Part shown: positions 6,952 through 15,243 of the stretch, piece by piece
Numbering within the stretch: the stretch's first letter is position 1
Layout: every line of letters begins with the position of its first letter
Assembly (NCBI GenBank): GCA_966250865.1
Contig: CBINIT010000008.1
Span: 1-36,669 of the forward strand
DNA: 36,669 nt
Direction of reading: 5' to 3'
Source of the DNA: CAYGGE01 sp966250865
GTDB taxonomy: Bacteria > Patescibacteriota > UBA1384 > CAYGGE01
The notes under the pieces: generated by a model
Databases searched by the model: none
The model's input: the letters and a program-made list of their open reading frames with translations, nothing else
What the model was told of the DNA's origin: nothing
Translations under genes and position numbers: made by a program

Positions 6952-8781
6952 CTAGAAGTTCTTCTTGATTGGAGCTGAATTGGGGCTTGGCGCAGGGGAA
7001 GCGCCAGTCTTGAGCCGTAGGTTGAAGGTCATCGTTGGATCATCGGCGGGATGCTGTAAGTCTTGACGTGAGATAATATTTTCGTTGCTCCATTCAGTCG
7101 CAGCAAAGGGTACATATTGCTTACTATCATCACCTTCGTAGTACTCGCCATCGGCGATGGGTGTAATGCGAAACTGATAGTCACGGGCATTATCTAAAGA
7201 CACTTCTGTTAGGCTATCTGTCGTTCTTGAAGTCATGTAGTTTTTTGTTGTATCAGGATCCCCCTTCTCTCTTATCTGGAAGCGGACCGACTTTACGAAT
7301 ACCTTTCCTGTCTCGTCCTTTGCTTGAAATTTAACCTTTAGCTCGACGGTTGCTTTACAGCTTATAATGAGTCGATTCGACGAGCTGCCAAAGAACGTAT
7401 CGGTCGTGCCAACCTTTGCTAGTTCAGCATATGTAGAACCTCGACAGTTCCACTTCTTTCCGTCACTAGTAGTTATCGACAGTGGAGTGTCGCTCACGAG
7501 ATCATGTATCGCGAATACGTAGAAAGCTTTTGGATCGGTAGTTTTCTGAGTTTTGTATATGTAGTTATCTTTAATATTTAACCCAGCAAAACTAGCCACT
7601 CCATTTTCTGGGTATAAGCTTGCAACTTTTTCAAATTGGCTGGCTGCTATCTGGTTAAAGGCATGGACCTTAATTGTCCCCCTGCGAACCAAATTCCCGA
7701 AAAACGAGCTGTAGTCTTCGTTCGCAATATCGACTTTGTCACTAATACTTACGCAGGCTATACCGGTGGGGTCAGTAGCTCGAGCTTTTTCTACGCTGAA
7801 GGGGTTTAGGGGGTTGTAGCTGGTTGCCCCTGCTGGCGCCGGACAACTTGCTACCTCGTCTCCCCCATCACCAGTATCATCGGGGAAGTCACCAATGGTC
7901 TGGAAGAGGAGAGATCGGGGGCTGGTAATAGTCACTTGTTTGGTAGTCGCAGCCTGGGCTTTACCGACAAAAGCAGTAAGGGCTGAGTCAGTCCCAGCTT
8001 GAGCAATAGTCACTTCTTTGCCCTGGTAGGAGACCTTAATATTGAATTTAACTGGGATCCAGCCATTACTGGCTTTAGTCATACGAATGGGAAAGAAAGC
8101 AGTTTGACCTAAGACGGTACCGTTAAGACCATTCCCTGTTTCCGCTAAGGTAATGTAGCCAGGTGCCGAGACCCAGGCTCCAGCGACTGGTTCTCGGTCT
8201 TCATCAACCACTTTAACGGCAAGACAGGCGTGAGCGGCAGAGACCGGTGATGAGACAGGTTGGCAACGCTCTTCGGGAGTGGTGTCTCCCCCATCACCAA
8301 TCGGTGGAACCGAAGGACTGGGAGTGGTGGTGTTTGGAGTAATACTTTTACTGACAACAATCTTTTTATTGGGGTTAATGTCTGTTCCTCGGAAACTGCC
8401 CACGCCAGTGGAGTAGCCAGTCTTCTTTACAACATAGGAACCCGTGTAGCCACCGGCACGTTTAGCCATGCGTAAGGACAAGGTAGCAACTCCAGCGGCA
8501 TCGGTAGTCGTACCTAGTTCTAGGAGTTTTCGAGTCGTCGTGTCGTTAACGGTTACTTCTACGGTCGCATCAGAAACGAGTCTGCCCGTTTTCGCGTCAG
8601 TCACCGTCATGACAAAACAGGCTTTCTTTTTCTTTGGTTTACACTTGGCATTTGCGACATAGCTGACATCAGCTTTTGGTGCGTATTGAACAACCAAGTA
8701 CCCAGCTACGGCAAGGACAATTGCCAGAATAACAAAACCTACCCAGGTTTTAACCAGTGTACGAGCGCCAGGTTTGGCCAT
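6952..8781 (-). CDS. Large membrane-anchored protein with Ig-like/carboxypeptidase-regulatory-like domains
   Basis: The product is 609 residues. An N-terminal signal anchor (about residues 12-33, VGFVILAIVLAVAGYLVV) places the rest outside the cell. Residues about 50-135 (CFVMTVTDAKTGRLVSDA and TDAAGVATLSLR) and about 185-280 (ACLAVKVVDEDREPVAG) read like repeated beta-sandwich domains of the CarboxypepD_reg/bacterial Ig type, joined by Thr/Pro/Gly linkers. Later parts are further beta-rich segments with a few Cys. The ATG at 8781 follows GGAGGG by 5 nt; a TTG at 8793 is in frame but precedes that signal. It has its own promoter. The role is unknown, probably at the cell surface. Confidence 0.83.
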   Translation of the reverse strand: MAKPGARTLVKTWVGFVILAIVLAVAGYLVVQYAPKADVSYVANAKCKPKKKKACFVMTVTDAKTGRLVSDATVEVTVNDTTTRKLLELGTTTDAAGVATLSLRMAKRAGGYTGSYVVKKTGYSTGVGSFRGTDINPNKKIVVSKSITPNTTTPSPSVPPIGDGGDTTPEERCQPVSSPVSAAHACLAVKVVDEDREPVAGAWVSAPGYITLAETGNGLNGTVLGQTAFFPIRMTKASNGWIPVKFNIKVSYQGKEVTIAQAGTDSALTAFVGKAQAATTKQVTITSPRSLLFQTIGDFPDDTGDGGDEVASCPAPAGATSYNPLNPFSVEKARATDPTGIACVSISDKVDIANEDYSSFFGNLVRRGTIKVHAFNQIAASQFEKVASLYPENGVASFAGLNIKDNYIYKTQKTTDPKAFYVFAIHDLVSDTPLSITTSDGKKWNCRGSTYAELAKVGTTDTFFGSSSNRLIISCKATVELKVKFQAKDETGKVFVKSVRFQIREKGDPDTTKNYMTSRTTDSLTEVSLDNARDYQFRITPIADGEYYEGDDSKQYVPFAATEWSNENIISRQDLQHPADDPTMTFNLRLKTGASPAPSPNSAPIKKNF

Positions 8782-8820
8782 GATTCCCTCCAAAATAGGA
8801 CAAAAGTAACTGCTACCTTA

Positions 8821-8849
8821 ACTGTAGATATTGCTTGTTTGGTTGTCAA
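8821..8849 (-). promoter_or_regulatory. Promoter of the 6952-8781 surface-protein gene
   Basis: A perfect TTGACA (8849-8844) and TACAGT (8826-8821) are separated by 17 nt. The expected leader is about 33 nt and contains the GGAGGG ribosome-binding site. Confidence 0.78.
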
Positions 8850-8875
8850 TAAAGCGACGAGAACAACCAACCACA

Positions 8876-8913
8876 AAACAAGGAGACTCCCTGTTCAGGG
8901 AGTCTCCTTGTTT
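8876..8913. terminator. Perfect 18-bp inverted repeat, terminator of pnp
   Basis: The two arms 8876-8893 and 8896-8913 pair without a mismatch (core AAGGAGACTCCCTG), and T-rich sequence flanks the stem. It lies 16 nt past the pnp stop codon and upstream of the next minus-strand promoter, so it isolates pnp from the surface-protein gene. Confidence 0.82.
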
Positions 8914-8928
8914 GAATTGATTCTATGT

Positions 8929-11130
8929 TTACTGTTGGTCGAAGCCGTCCATTGATTGATCGGACGTGGCTTGTTTTATCGAGAGGCTAATACGGCCGCG
9001 GTCAGGGTCGATAGCCACAACCTTTACGGTTACGGTATCGCCAGGCTTCACGACCGAGCTAACGTCCGGTACGCGATCGGCTGATAACTCACTAATGTGA
9101 ACCATACCATCCTTACCTGGAAGGAATTCAACAATTGCCCCGATCTCCTTGCCGGAGTTACGGTCTTTGATGATGTCAGCTACTTTACCGGTGTAAATCT
9201 CGCCAACCTTGACTTCCTTGGTCATGCCCTCGACAGCGCTTCGAGCCATATTGGCTGCCTCAGGATCGGTTGAAGAAATCGAGACAGTACCGTCGTCGTC
9301 GATATCGATAGCAATAACTTCTTTACCGCCAGCGTCATCCACAATCTTTTTAATGGTCTTGCCGCCTGGGCCGATCACCAAGCCAATCTTTTCGACAGGA
9401 ATCTTGATAGTGATGATGCGTGGGGCATATTGCGACAGCTCAGTTCGGGGAGCGGGGATAACCGCTTCGATCTTATCGAGAATGATCTCGCGAGCTGCTT
9501 TAGCCTTAGCAAGCGCCTCTTCAATGATGCCTTCGGTAAGACCGGTGAGCTTGGTGTCCATCTGAATAGCGGTAATACCTTCACGGGTACCGGCTACTTT
9601 GAAATCCATGTCGCCGGCAAAGTCTTCGATGCCCTGGATGTCGGTCAGAACGCGGTAGTCGCCGATTTCGCCGTACTTGTCGCGCTTACCGGACTCGCTG
9701 TGCGTCATTAAACCAATAGCAATACCGGCAACTGGCGATTTAATCGGTACACCTGCGTCCATGAGGGCTAAGGTTGAGCCACAGGTAGCGGCCATGCTTG
9801 AGGAGCCATTACTGGAGAGAATCTCAGAAACAAGGCGGATGGTGTAAGGGAACTCTTCCTTGCTTGGGATGACTGGAACAAGGGCGCGTTCGGCTAAGGC
9901 ACCGTGGCCAATATCGCGTCGGCTGGCGCCACGAACCGGCTTGACTTCGCCAACGGAAAACGGTGGGAAGTTGTAGTGGTGCATGTAGCGCTTTTCGCCT
10001 TCTTCTTCCATGGTTTCAATAACCTGTTCTTCACCAGGGCCGCCCAGGGTGGCGATGGTCAAGGCTTGGGTCTGGCCGCGGTTAAAGAGAGCAGAGCCGT
10101 GGGTGCGAGGGAGAAGGCCCACTTCCATCGAGATCGGTCGAATCTCGTCGATAGCGCGACCGTCAGGACGGGTACCGTCGTCGACAATTGCTTTGCGAAC
10201 CTTGGCCTCAACCAGAGCGGTAAAGACCGTCTGGAGGTCGGCTTGCTTGAACTGACCTTCAAAATGTTGAAGGATTTCGGCCTTAAGCTCATCGGTTGCG
10301 GCTTCACGTTCGGCTTTGTCGCTGATTCCAATAGTGGAATCGAGACGGTTGCCAAGGAGCTCTTTGACGGCAGTCATAATAAGGTCATCAGCGTGTTCAT
10401 CGACTTCAATCTTTACGTCGGAAAGGAGCGGCATCTGCAGATCAAGAATGGCCTGCATCTGCTGGTGGCCCCACTGCATGGCGGCAAACATGGTGGCTTC
10501 ATTAACTTCTTTAGCACCAGCTTCAATCATGTTGATACGCTCTTTGGTCCCAGCGATAGTCAGGTCCAGCACGGAAACTTCTTGTTCAGCTGCGGTTGGG
10601 TTCAAGACAAAGCGATGTGGTGTCCCGTGGTGCATCTGGTCACCGTTTTCATCAGGCACGAGACCGATACGAGCACCGGCAACTGGACCATGGAACGGTG
10701 CTTGGGTCATCATCAGGGCGGCAGAAGCACCGGTGATGGCGCAGATGTCTGGGTCATTTTCACCGTCATACGAAAGGATAGTACAGATGACCTGAACGTC
10801 ATTCTTAAATTGCTTGGGGAAGAGTGGGCGAAGGGGGCGGTCGATGAGGCGAGCGTTTAGGATAGCGGCTTCTGAAGGTCGGCCTTCGCGTTTAATAAAC
10901 CGGCTACCAGAAATTTTACCAGCCGCGTAGAGCCGTTCTTCGTAGTCAACCATGAGCGGGAAGAAGTCGACACCTTCCCGTGGAGCGGCAGCAACAACGG
11001 CTGTCGCGAGGATAACGGTGTCGCCGTAGCGAACCGTTACTGCACCGTGAGCGAGGCCAGCCATGCGGCCGGTCTCAATCGTAAAAGGACGTCCAGCGAC
11101 GTCGATCGAATAATTTTTGATTTCTGCCAT
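8929..11130 (-). CDS. pnp: Polyribonucleotide nucleotidyltransferase (PNPase)
   Basis: This is a 3'-to-5' phosphorolytic exoribonuclease that releases nucleoside diphosphates and works in mRNA decay. The 733 residues hold the full architecture. Two RNase PH domains flank an alpha-helical linker (first from MAEIKNYS, second from about residue 310 with DGRAIDEIRPI). A KH domain follows with the GxxG loop in IGLVIGPGGKTIKKI (about residue 570). An S1 domain lies at the end (VGEIYTGKVADI to RISLSIKQ). The length is normal. The leader is about 100 nt, long for this window, which fits post-transcriptional control known for pnp in other bacteria. Confidence 0.97.
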   Translation of the reverse strand: MAEIKNYSIDVAGRPFTIETGRMAGLAHGAVTVRYGDTVILATAVVAAAPREGVDFFPLMVDYEERLYAAGKISGSRFIKREGRPSEAAILNARLIDRPLRPLFPKQFKNDVQVICTILSYDGENDPDICAITGASAALMMTQAPFHGPVAGARIGLVPDENGDQMHHGTPHRFVLNPTAAEQEVSVLDLTIAGTKERINMIEAGAKEVNEATMFAAMQWGHQQMQAILDLQMPLLSDVKIEVDEHADDLIMTAVKELLGNRLDSTIGISDKAEREAATDELKAEILQHFEGQFKQADLQTVFTALVEAKVRKAIVDDGTRPDGRAIDEIRPISMEVGLLPRTHGSALFNRGQTQALTIATLGGPGEEQVIETMEEEGEKRYMHHYNFPPFSVGEVKPVRGASRRDIGHGALAERALVPVIPSKEEFPYTIRLVSEILSSNGSSSMAATCGSTLALMDAGVPIKSPVAGIAIGLMTHSESGKRDKYGEIGDYRVLTDIQGIEDFAGDMDFKVAGTREGITAIQMDTKLTGLTEGIIEEALAKAKAAREIILDKIEAVIPAPRTELSQYAPRIITIKIPVEKIGLVIGPGGKTIKKIVDDAGGKEVIAIDIDDDGTVSISSTDPEAANMARSAVEGMTKEVKVGEIYTGKVADIIKDRNSGKEIGAIVEFLPGKDGMVHISELSADRVPDVSSVVKPGDTVTVKVVAIDPDRGRISLSIKQATSDQSMDGFDQQ

Positions 11131-11237
11131 ATGCAGATCCTTGTCTCCCGTTTGTGTCAGAGTTCGTAGGAGAAAGAGTGAGGGTCTGAAACACGTACGG
11201 GTTACTTATTTCAATACGCTCATTCTTTCCTGAAATC

Positions 11238-11265
11238 AGTATACCAAATTACAGGAGAAAGTAAA
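11238..11265 (-). promoter_or_regulatory. Promoter of pnp
   Basis: TTTACT (11265-11260), a 16-nt spacer and TATACT (11243-11238) lie just downstream of the DUF2207 gene stop. Transcription would start near 11231, giving a leader of about 100 nt before the pnp ATG at 11130. Confidence 0.6.
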
Positions 11266-11273
11266 CGAGCTAC

Positions 11274-13004
11274 TTACCAGCTCCCGCCACCGCCACCACC
11301 AAAACCACCGCCTGAGAACCCACTGCCACCTGAGCCGCTACCACCTGGCGTGGAAGCCATAGCGGTTGAAAGACTTGAAGAAAAGCTATTCATCGAATCT
11401 GCAAAGGCTACAGCATGAAAAGCGTGGGAGCCGTGGTACCAGGTAGGCTGAGGCGGGGTAACCCCAAGCTTTTCCATGGCCTTAGCTAATTTCTTGGTTG
11501 ACTTAAAGACGATGGCGTATGGCAAGATGTCGGTGTAGAGATTCTCTTTTTCGGCGAACTGAGCTCGATACTTTTCGGCCGTGTTAATAAACAACTCAAA
11601 CCCTTTTGATTGACGGAGAAGCTCTGCGCCGTGGAGCGTTCGAGCGGGCATGGCAAAAGTTGCTAAGAGGGCCCAGAAGCCAACTTGCGAAATGGCGCTG
11701 CTTGTTCCGAACCCAATCTGAGCCAAAAGGGCAGGAAGCTGCTGGACGAGAGCGCTGATCCCAAAGCATGCACCGATGCCAAGTAGTAGAGCAGCTATGC
11801 TTATTGCTGCATGATGCGTACGTACCGTTTCAGGATTTTCGGCGAAAAGGCCTTTACGTGTCACCTCTGCGTAAATCAGTTTCTTAACCTTTGCGAGATC
11901 GTCATAGAAGTTATTTTTTAGCGAGGAAAGCGCAACCTCATCGCCATCTTTAAAAAGTGACGCGAGAAGCTCTTGTTCATAGGCGAGAAGTTCGGTACTG
12001 ATTTGGCTGGTTCGCTTAAAGGTATAGTCTATCTCGCCGAACGTCCATTTTTTCGGCAGCTCTGTAATTGTTAAAAAACCGCGTGCTGCGAGGTCGACAA
12101 TGGTGGCGCTAACGTCAAGCGTATCAGCCCTCTCATCCATAAGGACGCCGATCTCGGCTGGGCGAAGGCCTCCAGGCGCTTCGTATTCGGCAACGACCGT
12201 GGCTCGCCCGCTCGATTTGTCACGACCAGTGAGTAACCAGCGACGAACGAGGTAAAAAATACCAAGCGCAAAAACTAGGATGTTAGTGATCAGCATAGTG
12301 GGATGAAGCAGTACCTCAAACGGATCGGCCGGTGCTTCAACGGTCAGGAGCGGCACGAGTCCTTTTGTGTAGCCAGCGGCAACAGTAAAACCTTCACCAA
12401 CCCGTAGCTCACGGGTTGTCGTAAAGTGGGCTTCGCTGGGCGTGGTAATCTCGCCAGTACAGCCCTCGTTGCTTTGGACAGCGCCTTGATAGCAGGCTGA
12501 CTGGGTGAATCCAGGCTTCGGGAGTTTTACTGTGGCAGTCGCCTTGGCGATCGGTACTTCCCAGCTATTGCCGGTAACGTTCCAGTACAATTCGTCGTAA
12601 TCACTAAAGCCCCGGAGCGCTCCTGTTGCTACATAGCGAATCACATACGTTTGATCACCCTGAACTGTTCGGTCGGGATCGCCAACCTTCAGCCGGAGAT
12701 AGGCATCGTTTTGCTCGATCTCGTATGGCGTTTCTTCATTGTTTCGAGAGACACCCGTTACATCAATTTTGGTATAGGCTATGCCTTCTGCTCCCTGGTA
12801 AGTGATGGGGATATCGCGAAAAATCCCATGTTTCGGAACGCTGAAGTGGGTAGAGATGGTCTCGGTTACCTCAACCTTGCCTTCTGCAGTAAGCTGAAGC
12901 TGGCTGTCAAATGAGGCGATCTGCCAATCGCTCTTCTCGGCAATTGCTGGTGTCCCCAGAAATGTCAGAGTGAAGGCAAAAAGGCTAACGAGAACTTTTC
13001 TCAC
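11274..13004 (-). CDS. DUF2207 domain membrane protein
   Basis: This is a 576-residue protein with a signal peptide (cleavage likely after AIA, about residue 22). An extracellular beta domain typical of DUF2207 follows (TISTHFSVPKHGIFRDIP and YWNVTGNSWEVPI). A transmembrane helix lies near residues 235-255, a cytoplasmic winged-helix-like part contains RPAEIGVLMDERAD, and two more helices lie near residues 395-445. The tail is a Gly/Ser-rich stretch ending GGGFGGGGGGSW, a known trait of this family. The start is GTG at 13004 with CAGGAG 7 nt upstream. It lies 2 bp behind the ABC exporter gene, so the two form an operon. The molecular function of DUF2207 proteins is not established. Confidence 0.93.
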   Translation of the reverse strand: MRKVLVSLFAFTLTFLGTPAIAEKSDWQIASFDSQLQLTAEGKVEVTETISTHFSVPKHGIFRDIPITYQGAEGIAYTKIDVTGVSRNNEETPYEIEQNDAYLRLKVGDPDRTVQGDQTYVIRYVATGALRGFSDYDELYWNVTGNSWEVPIAKATATVKLPKPGFTQSACYQGAVQSNEGCTGEITTPSEAHFTTTRELRVGEGFTVAAGYTKGLVPLLTVEAPADPFEVLLHPTMLITNILVFALGIFYLVRRWLLTGRDKSSGRATVVAEYEAPGGLRPAEIGVLMDERADTLDVSATIVDLAARGFLTITELPKKWTFGEIDYTFKRTSQISTELLAYEQELLASLFKDGDEVALSSLKNNFYDDLAKVKKLIYAEVTRKGLFAENPETVRTHHAAISIAALLLGIGACFGISALVQQLPALLAQIGFGTSSAISQVGFWALLATFAMPARTLHGAELLRQSKGFELFINTAEKYRAQFAEKENLYTDILPYAIVFKSTKKLAKAMEKLGVTPPQPTWYHGSHAFHAVAFADSMNSFSSSLSTAMASTPGGSGSGGSGFSGGGFGGGGGGSW

Positions 13005-13006
13005 GG

Positions 13007-14761
13007 TTATTCTCCTGAACTAAAGCTTCCCGCCTGGATCTCCCAGAGCTTCTGATATGTTCCTTCGGTCACCTTGAGCAGCTCGTCGTGCGTGCCTTGC
13101 TCGATAATCTTGCCTTTACTGATGACGACAATTCGGTCCATCTGCATGATGGTTGAGAGTCGGTGGGCAATCACGACGGTTGTCCTTCCGGCCATTAGCT
13201 TCTGAAGCGCATCCTGAATATAGCGCTCACTCTCTGAGTCGAGGCTGCTGGTTGCTTCATCAAGAAGAAGAATTGGCGCATCTTTCAAGATAGCACGAGC
13301 AATAGCCACACGTTGCCGCTCACCGCCTGAAAGCTTAACGCCACGTTCACCTACAAAGGTATCGTATTTTTCAGGGAGTTGGTTAATGAACTCGTGACAG
13401 TGCGCTAATTTAGCGGCTTGCATTACCTCGGCATCCGTTGCTGTTGGTCTGGCATAGCGAATATTTTCCATGAGGGTTCGGTGGAAGAGAATGGGATCTT
13501 GAGGAACGAGCGCAATTTGGCCTCGAAGACTGTCCTGGGTAACTTCGGCAATATTCTGACCATCAACCGTAATGGCACCGCCTTGAATGTCGAGATAGCG
13601 AAGAATAAGTTTTACAATTGTTGATTTTCCGCCGCCAGAAGAACCGATCAAGGCTACTCGTTCGCCGGGGGCAATGTCGAGGTTGAAGCCGTTGTAGATG
13701 CGTCGTTTCTTGTGGTAACCAAATACGACATTGTCAAATCTCACTGCCCCTTTAGCGACTATCAGCTTTTTCGCCTCCGGTGCATCGACAACTTCTTGAG
13801 GTGTAACAAGTAGCTCCGTAGTCTCGTTAGCATCGGTAATGTTCTCGAAGATCTTCTGCATGTTGCGGCCGACGTTCCACATGTGGTTAAAGATCTGGAT
13901 AACATAGCCCTGGATAAGCGCAAAATCACCAACGGTTAAGTTGCCTTCTCGCCAAATAGAGACAGCAGCCCAAAGAATACCAAACTCGAAGACCGTCATA
14001 AAACCAGCCTGCACTGCCTCGCCAACCGACTCGATTTGCCAGACAGACCAACGACTTCGGAACATGTGGTCGGTAAGTTTTTTGAATGCTTTAAACTCAA
14101 AGCTGAAACCGGTAAACAGCTTAACGTTCAAGTTGTTGGTGAGCGTATCGGCCAGGTAACCGCTGACTTTCGTATCAGAGTCAACTCGCTCCTGGTCAAA
14201 TTTCGACTTGTAGCGAATGAAAAGACTGAGGAAGGACAGGTAGAATACGAGCCAAATCAGCAAGGTAAGGCCAAGCAACCAGTGGCGAATAAAGAGGATA
14301 ACCAGAATAACCCCAAGCGTTACGGTGGTTGGTATCAGGTTCCACTTTATCTGGTCGCTAATGTTCTCAAAGGATTTTGCGTAGCGATTGATTCGGCGGA
14401 CAAGGCTACCGATGAAGTTGTTGTTGAAGAAGCTATATGAGTGACCGTGAATATAGTGAAAACAGGTGTTGTAGAGGTCAGCCATCAACCGTGAAACAAA
14501 GAAACTATCGGCAAAGGTGGCAACACGCCAACCAGTCCACCCGACAATTAACGTCGCGAGAATCTTGATCAGCGTACTGAACGGTCCATAGGCTGCACCT
14601 TTGCCGGCAATCTGGTCGAGCAGCTCTTTGTAGAGCAGGGGGAGATAGAGCCCACTCCCCACACCAAGAAGAATACCGCACATCGTGACGATGAGCGTTG
14701 CTCGGTATCTGGTGACATGCTGCCAGTAGATTCGGAGTGTATCTTTGGTATAGCTTTTCAT
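13007..14761 (-). CDS. ABC transporter, fused permease and ATP-binding half-transporter
   Basis: This is a 584-residue type I exporter half-unit that should act as a homodimer. Residues about 20-310 hold six membrane helices. The nucleotide-binding domain carries Walker A GSSGGGKST, Q-loop ALVPQDPILF, signature LSGGERQRVAIARA, Walker B ILLLDEATSSLD and switch IAHRLSTI. It resembles MsbA/lipid- or peptide-export ABCB-type proteins; the substrate cannot be read from sequence. The promoter ends 8 nt before the ATG, with no room for a classical ribosome-binding site. DUF2207 follows after 2 bp. Confidence 0.95.
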   Translation of the reverse strand: MKSYTKDTLRIYWQHVTRYRATLIVTMCGILLGVGSGLYLPLLYKELLDQIAGKGAAYGPFSTLIKILATLIVGWTGWRVATFADSFFVSRLMADLYNTCFHYIHGHSYSFFNNNFIGSLVRRINRYAKSFENISDQIKWNLIPTTVTLGVILVILFIRHWLLGLTLLIWLVFYLSFLSLFIRYKSKFDQERVDSDTKVSGYLADTLTNNLNVKLFTGFSFEFKAFKKLTDHMFRSRWSVWQIESVGEAVQAGFMTVFEFGILWAAVSIWREGNLTVGDFALIQGYVIQIFNHMWNVGRNMQKIFENITDANETTELLVTPQEVVDAPEAKKLIVAKGAVRFDNVVFGYHKKRRIYNGFNLDIAPGERVALIGSSGGGKSTIVKLILRYLDIQGGAITVDGQNIAEVTQDSLRGQIALVPQDPILFHRTLMENIRYARPTATDAEVMQAAKLAHCHEFINQLPEKYDTFVGERGVKLSGGERQRVAIARAILKDAPILLLDEATSSLDSESERYIQDALQKLMAGRTTVVIAHRLSTIMQMDRIVVISKGKIIEQGTHDELLKVTEGTYQKLWEIQAGSFSSGE

Positions 14762-14769
14762 TTTCTTTT

Positions 14770-14798
14770 AGTATACGTGATTCTGCTGTATTTGTCTG
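14770..14798 (-). promoter_or_regulatory. Near-leaderless promoter of the ABC exporter operon
   Basis: TATACT (14775-14770) lies 8 nt before the ATG at 14761. CAGACA, a 4/6 match to the -35 consensus, sits 17 nt upstream. The predicted 5' leader is 0-2 nt. Confidence 0.62.
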
Positions 14799-14803
14799 TG
14801 ATA

Positions 14804-14843
14804 AAAAAAACAGTGCCTCCGGTAAGAGAGACACTGTTTTTTT
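14804..14843. terminator. Terminator after rpsO
   Basis: The arms AAAAAAACAGTG and CACTGTTTTTTT are perfectly complementary, and an inner 3-bp pairing shortens the loop. Read on the minus strand it ends in eight T residues, 11 nt past the rpsO stop. Confidence 0.85.
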
Positions 14844-14854
14844 GATTTCTGCTG

Positions 14855-15121
14855 TTATTTACGCAGACCGAGATCGGCAATCAGTTTATCGTAGGCTTTC
14901 TGGTCATGCTTTTTGACGTAGTTCAGGAGACGGCGGCGCTTACCAACCATCATGAGCAAGCCACGTCGGGAGTCATGATCTTTCTTGTGCATCTGAAGGT
15001 GCGAGCTGAGGTCGGCAATCTTCTGCGTTAAGAGAGCGATCTGGACTCCGGTTGAGCCAGTGTCTTTCTTATTGGTTTGATACTTGGTGATCAAATCTTT
15101 TTTGGCGGCTTCTTCGGCCAT
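14855..15121 (-). CDS. rpsO: 30S ribosomal protein S15
   Basis: This is a primary 16S rRNA-binding protein of the small-subunit platform. At 88 residues it has the family length. Typical blocks are DTGSTGVQIALLTQKI, LQMHKKDHDSRRGLL and KRRRLLNYVKKHD. The ATG at 15121 is used because AAAGGA lies 7 nt upstream; a GTG at 15139 precedes that signal. It has its own promoter, a structured leader of about 84 nt and its own terminator, so it is monocistronic. In many bacteria pnp follows rpsO directly; here two membrane-protein genes lie between them. Confidence 0.97.
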   Translation of the reverse strand: MAEEAAKKDLITKYQTNKKDTGSTGVQIALLTQKIADLSSHLQMHKKDHDSRRGLLMMVGKRRRLLNYVKKHDQKAYDKLIADLGLRK

Positions 15122-15133
15122 GTCTTTTCCTTT

Positions 15134-15187
15134 CGACACGTCTTAGCGTCTTACGAGCCATCGTGTCAAATATCTTAATGGATATTT
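15134..15187 (-). promoter_or_regulatory. Structured 5' leader of rpsO, candidate S15 autoregulatory RNA
   Basis: Read on the minus strand the leader first forms a 7-bp hairpin (AAATATC/GATATTT, 15187-15168). Directly after it comes a larger stem-loop closed by GACACG/CGTGTC (15167-15162 with 15140-15135). The second stem ends right before the AAAGGA ribosome-binding site. S15 represses its own mRNA through diverse leader structures in several bacteria, so this is a plausible site. No known S15 motif was matched. Confidence 0.5.
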
Positions 15188-15211
15188 GCGAGTGAATACT
15201 CAAGTAGCGTT

Positions 15212-15240
15212 ATCTTACCATATGATCAGGTTCGTGGCAA
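15212..15240 (-). promoter_or_regulatory. Promoter of rpsO
   Basis: TTGCCA (15240-15235), exactly 17 nt, then TAAGAT (15217-15212). It begins immediately after the stop codon of the VanW gene. Confidence 0.72.
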
Positions 15241-15243
15241 GCC

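Noticed and set aside
9904..10860. 318-residue open frame on the plus strand
   Set aside because: It lies wholly inside pnp, in antisense. pnp has all its domains, while this frame shows no motif and no ribosome-binding site.
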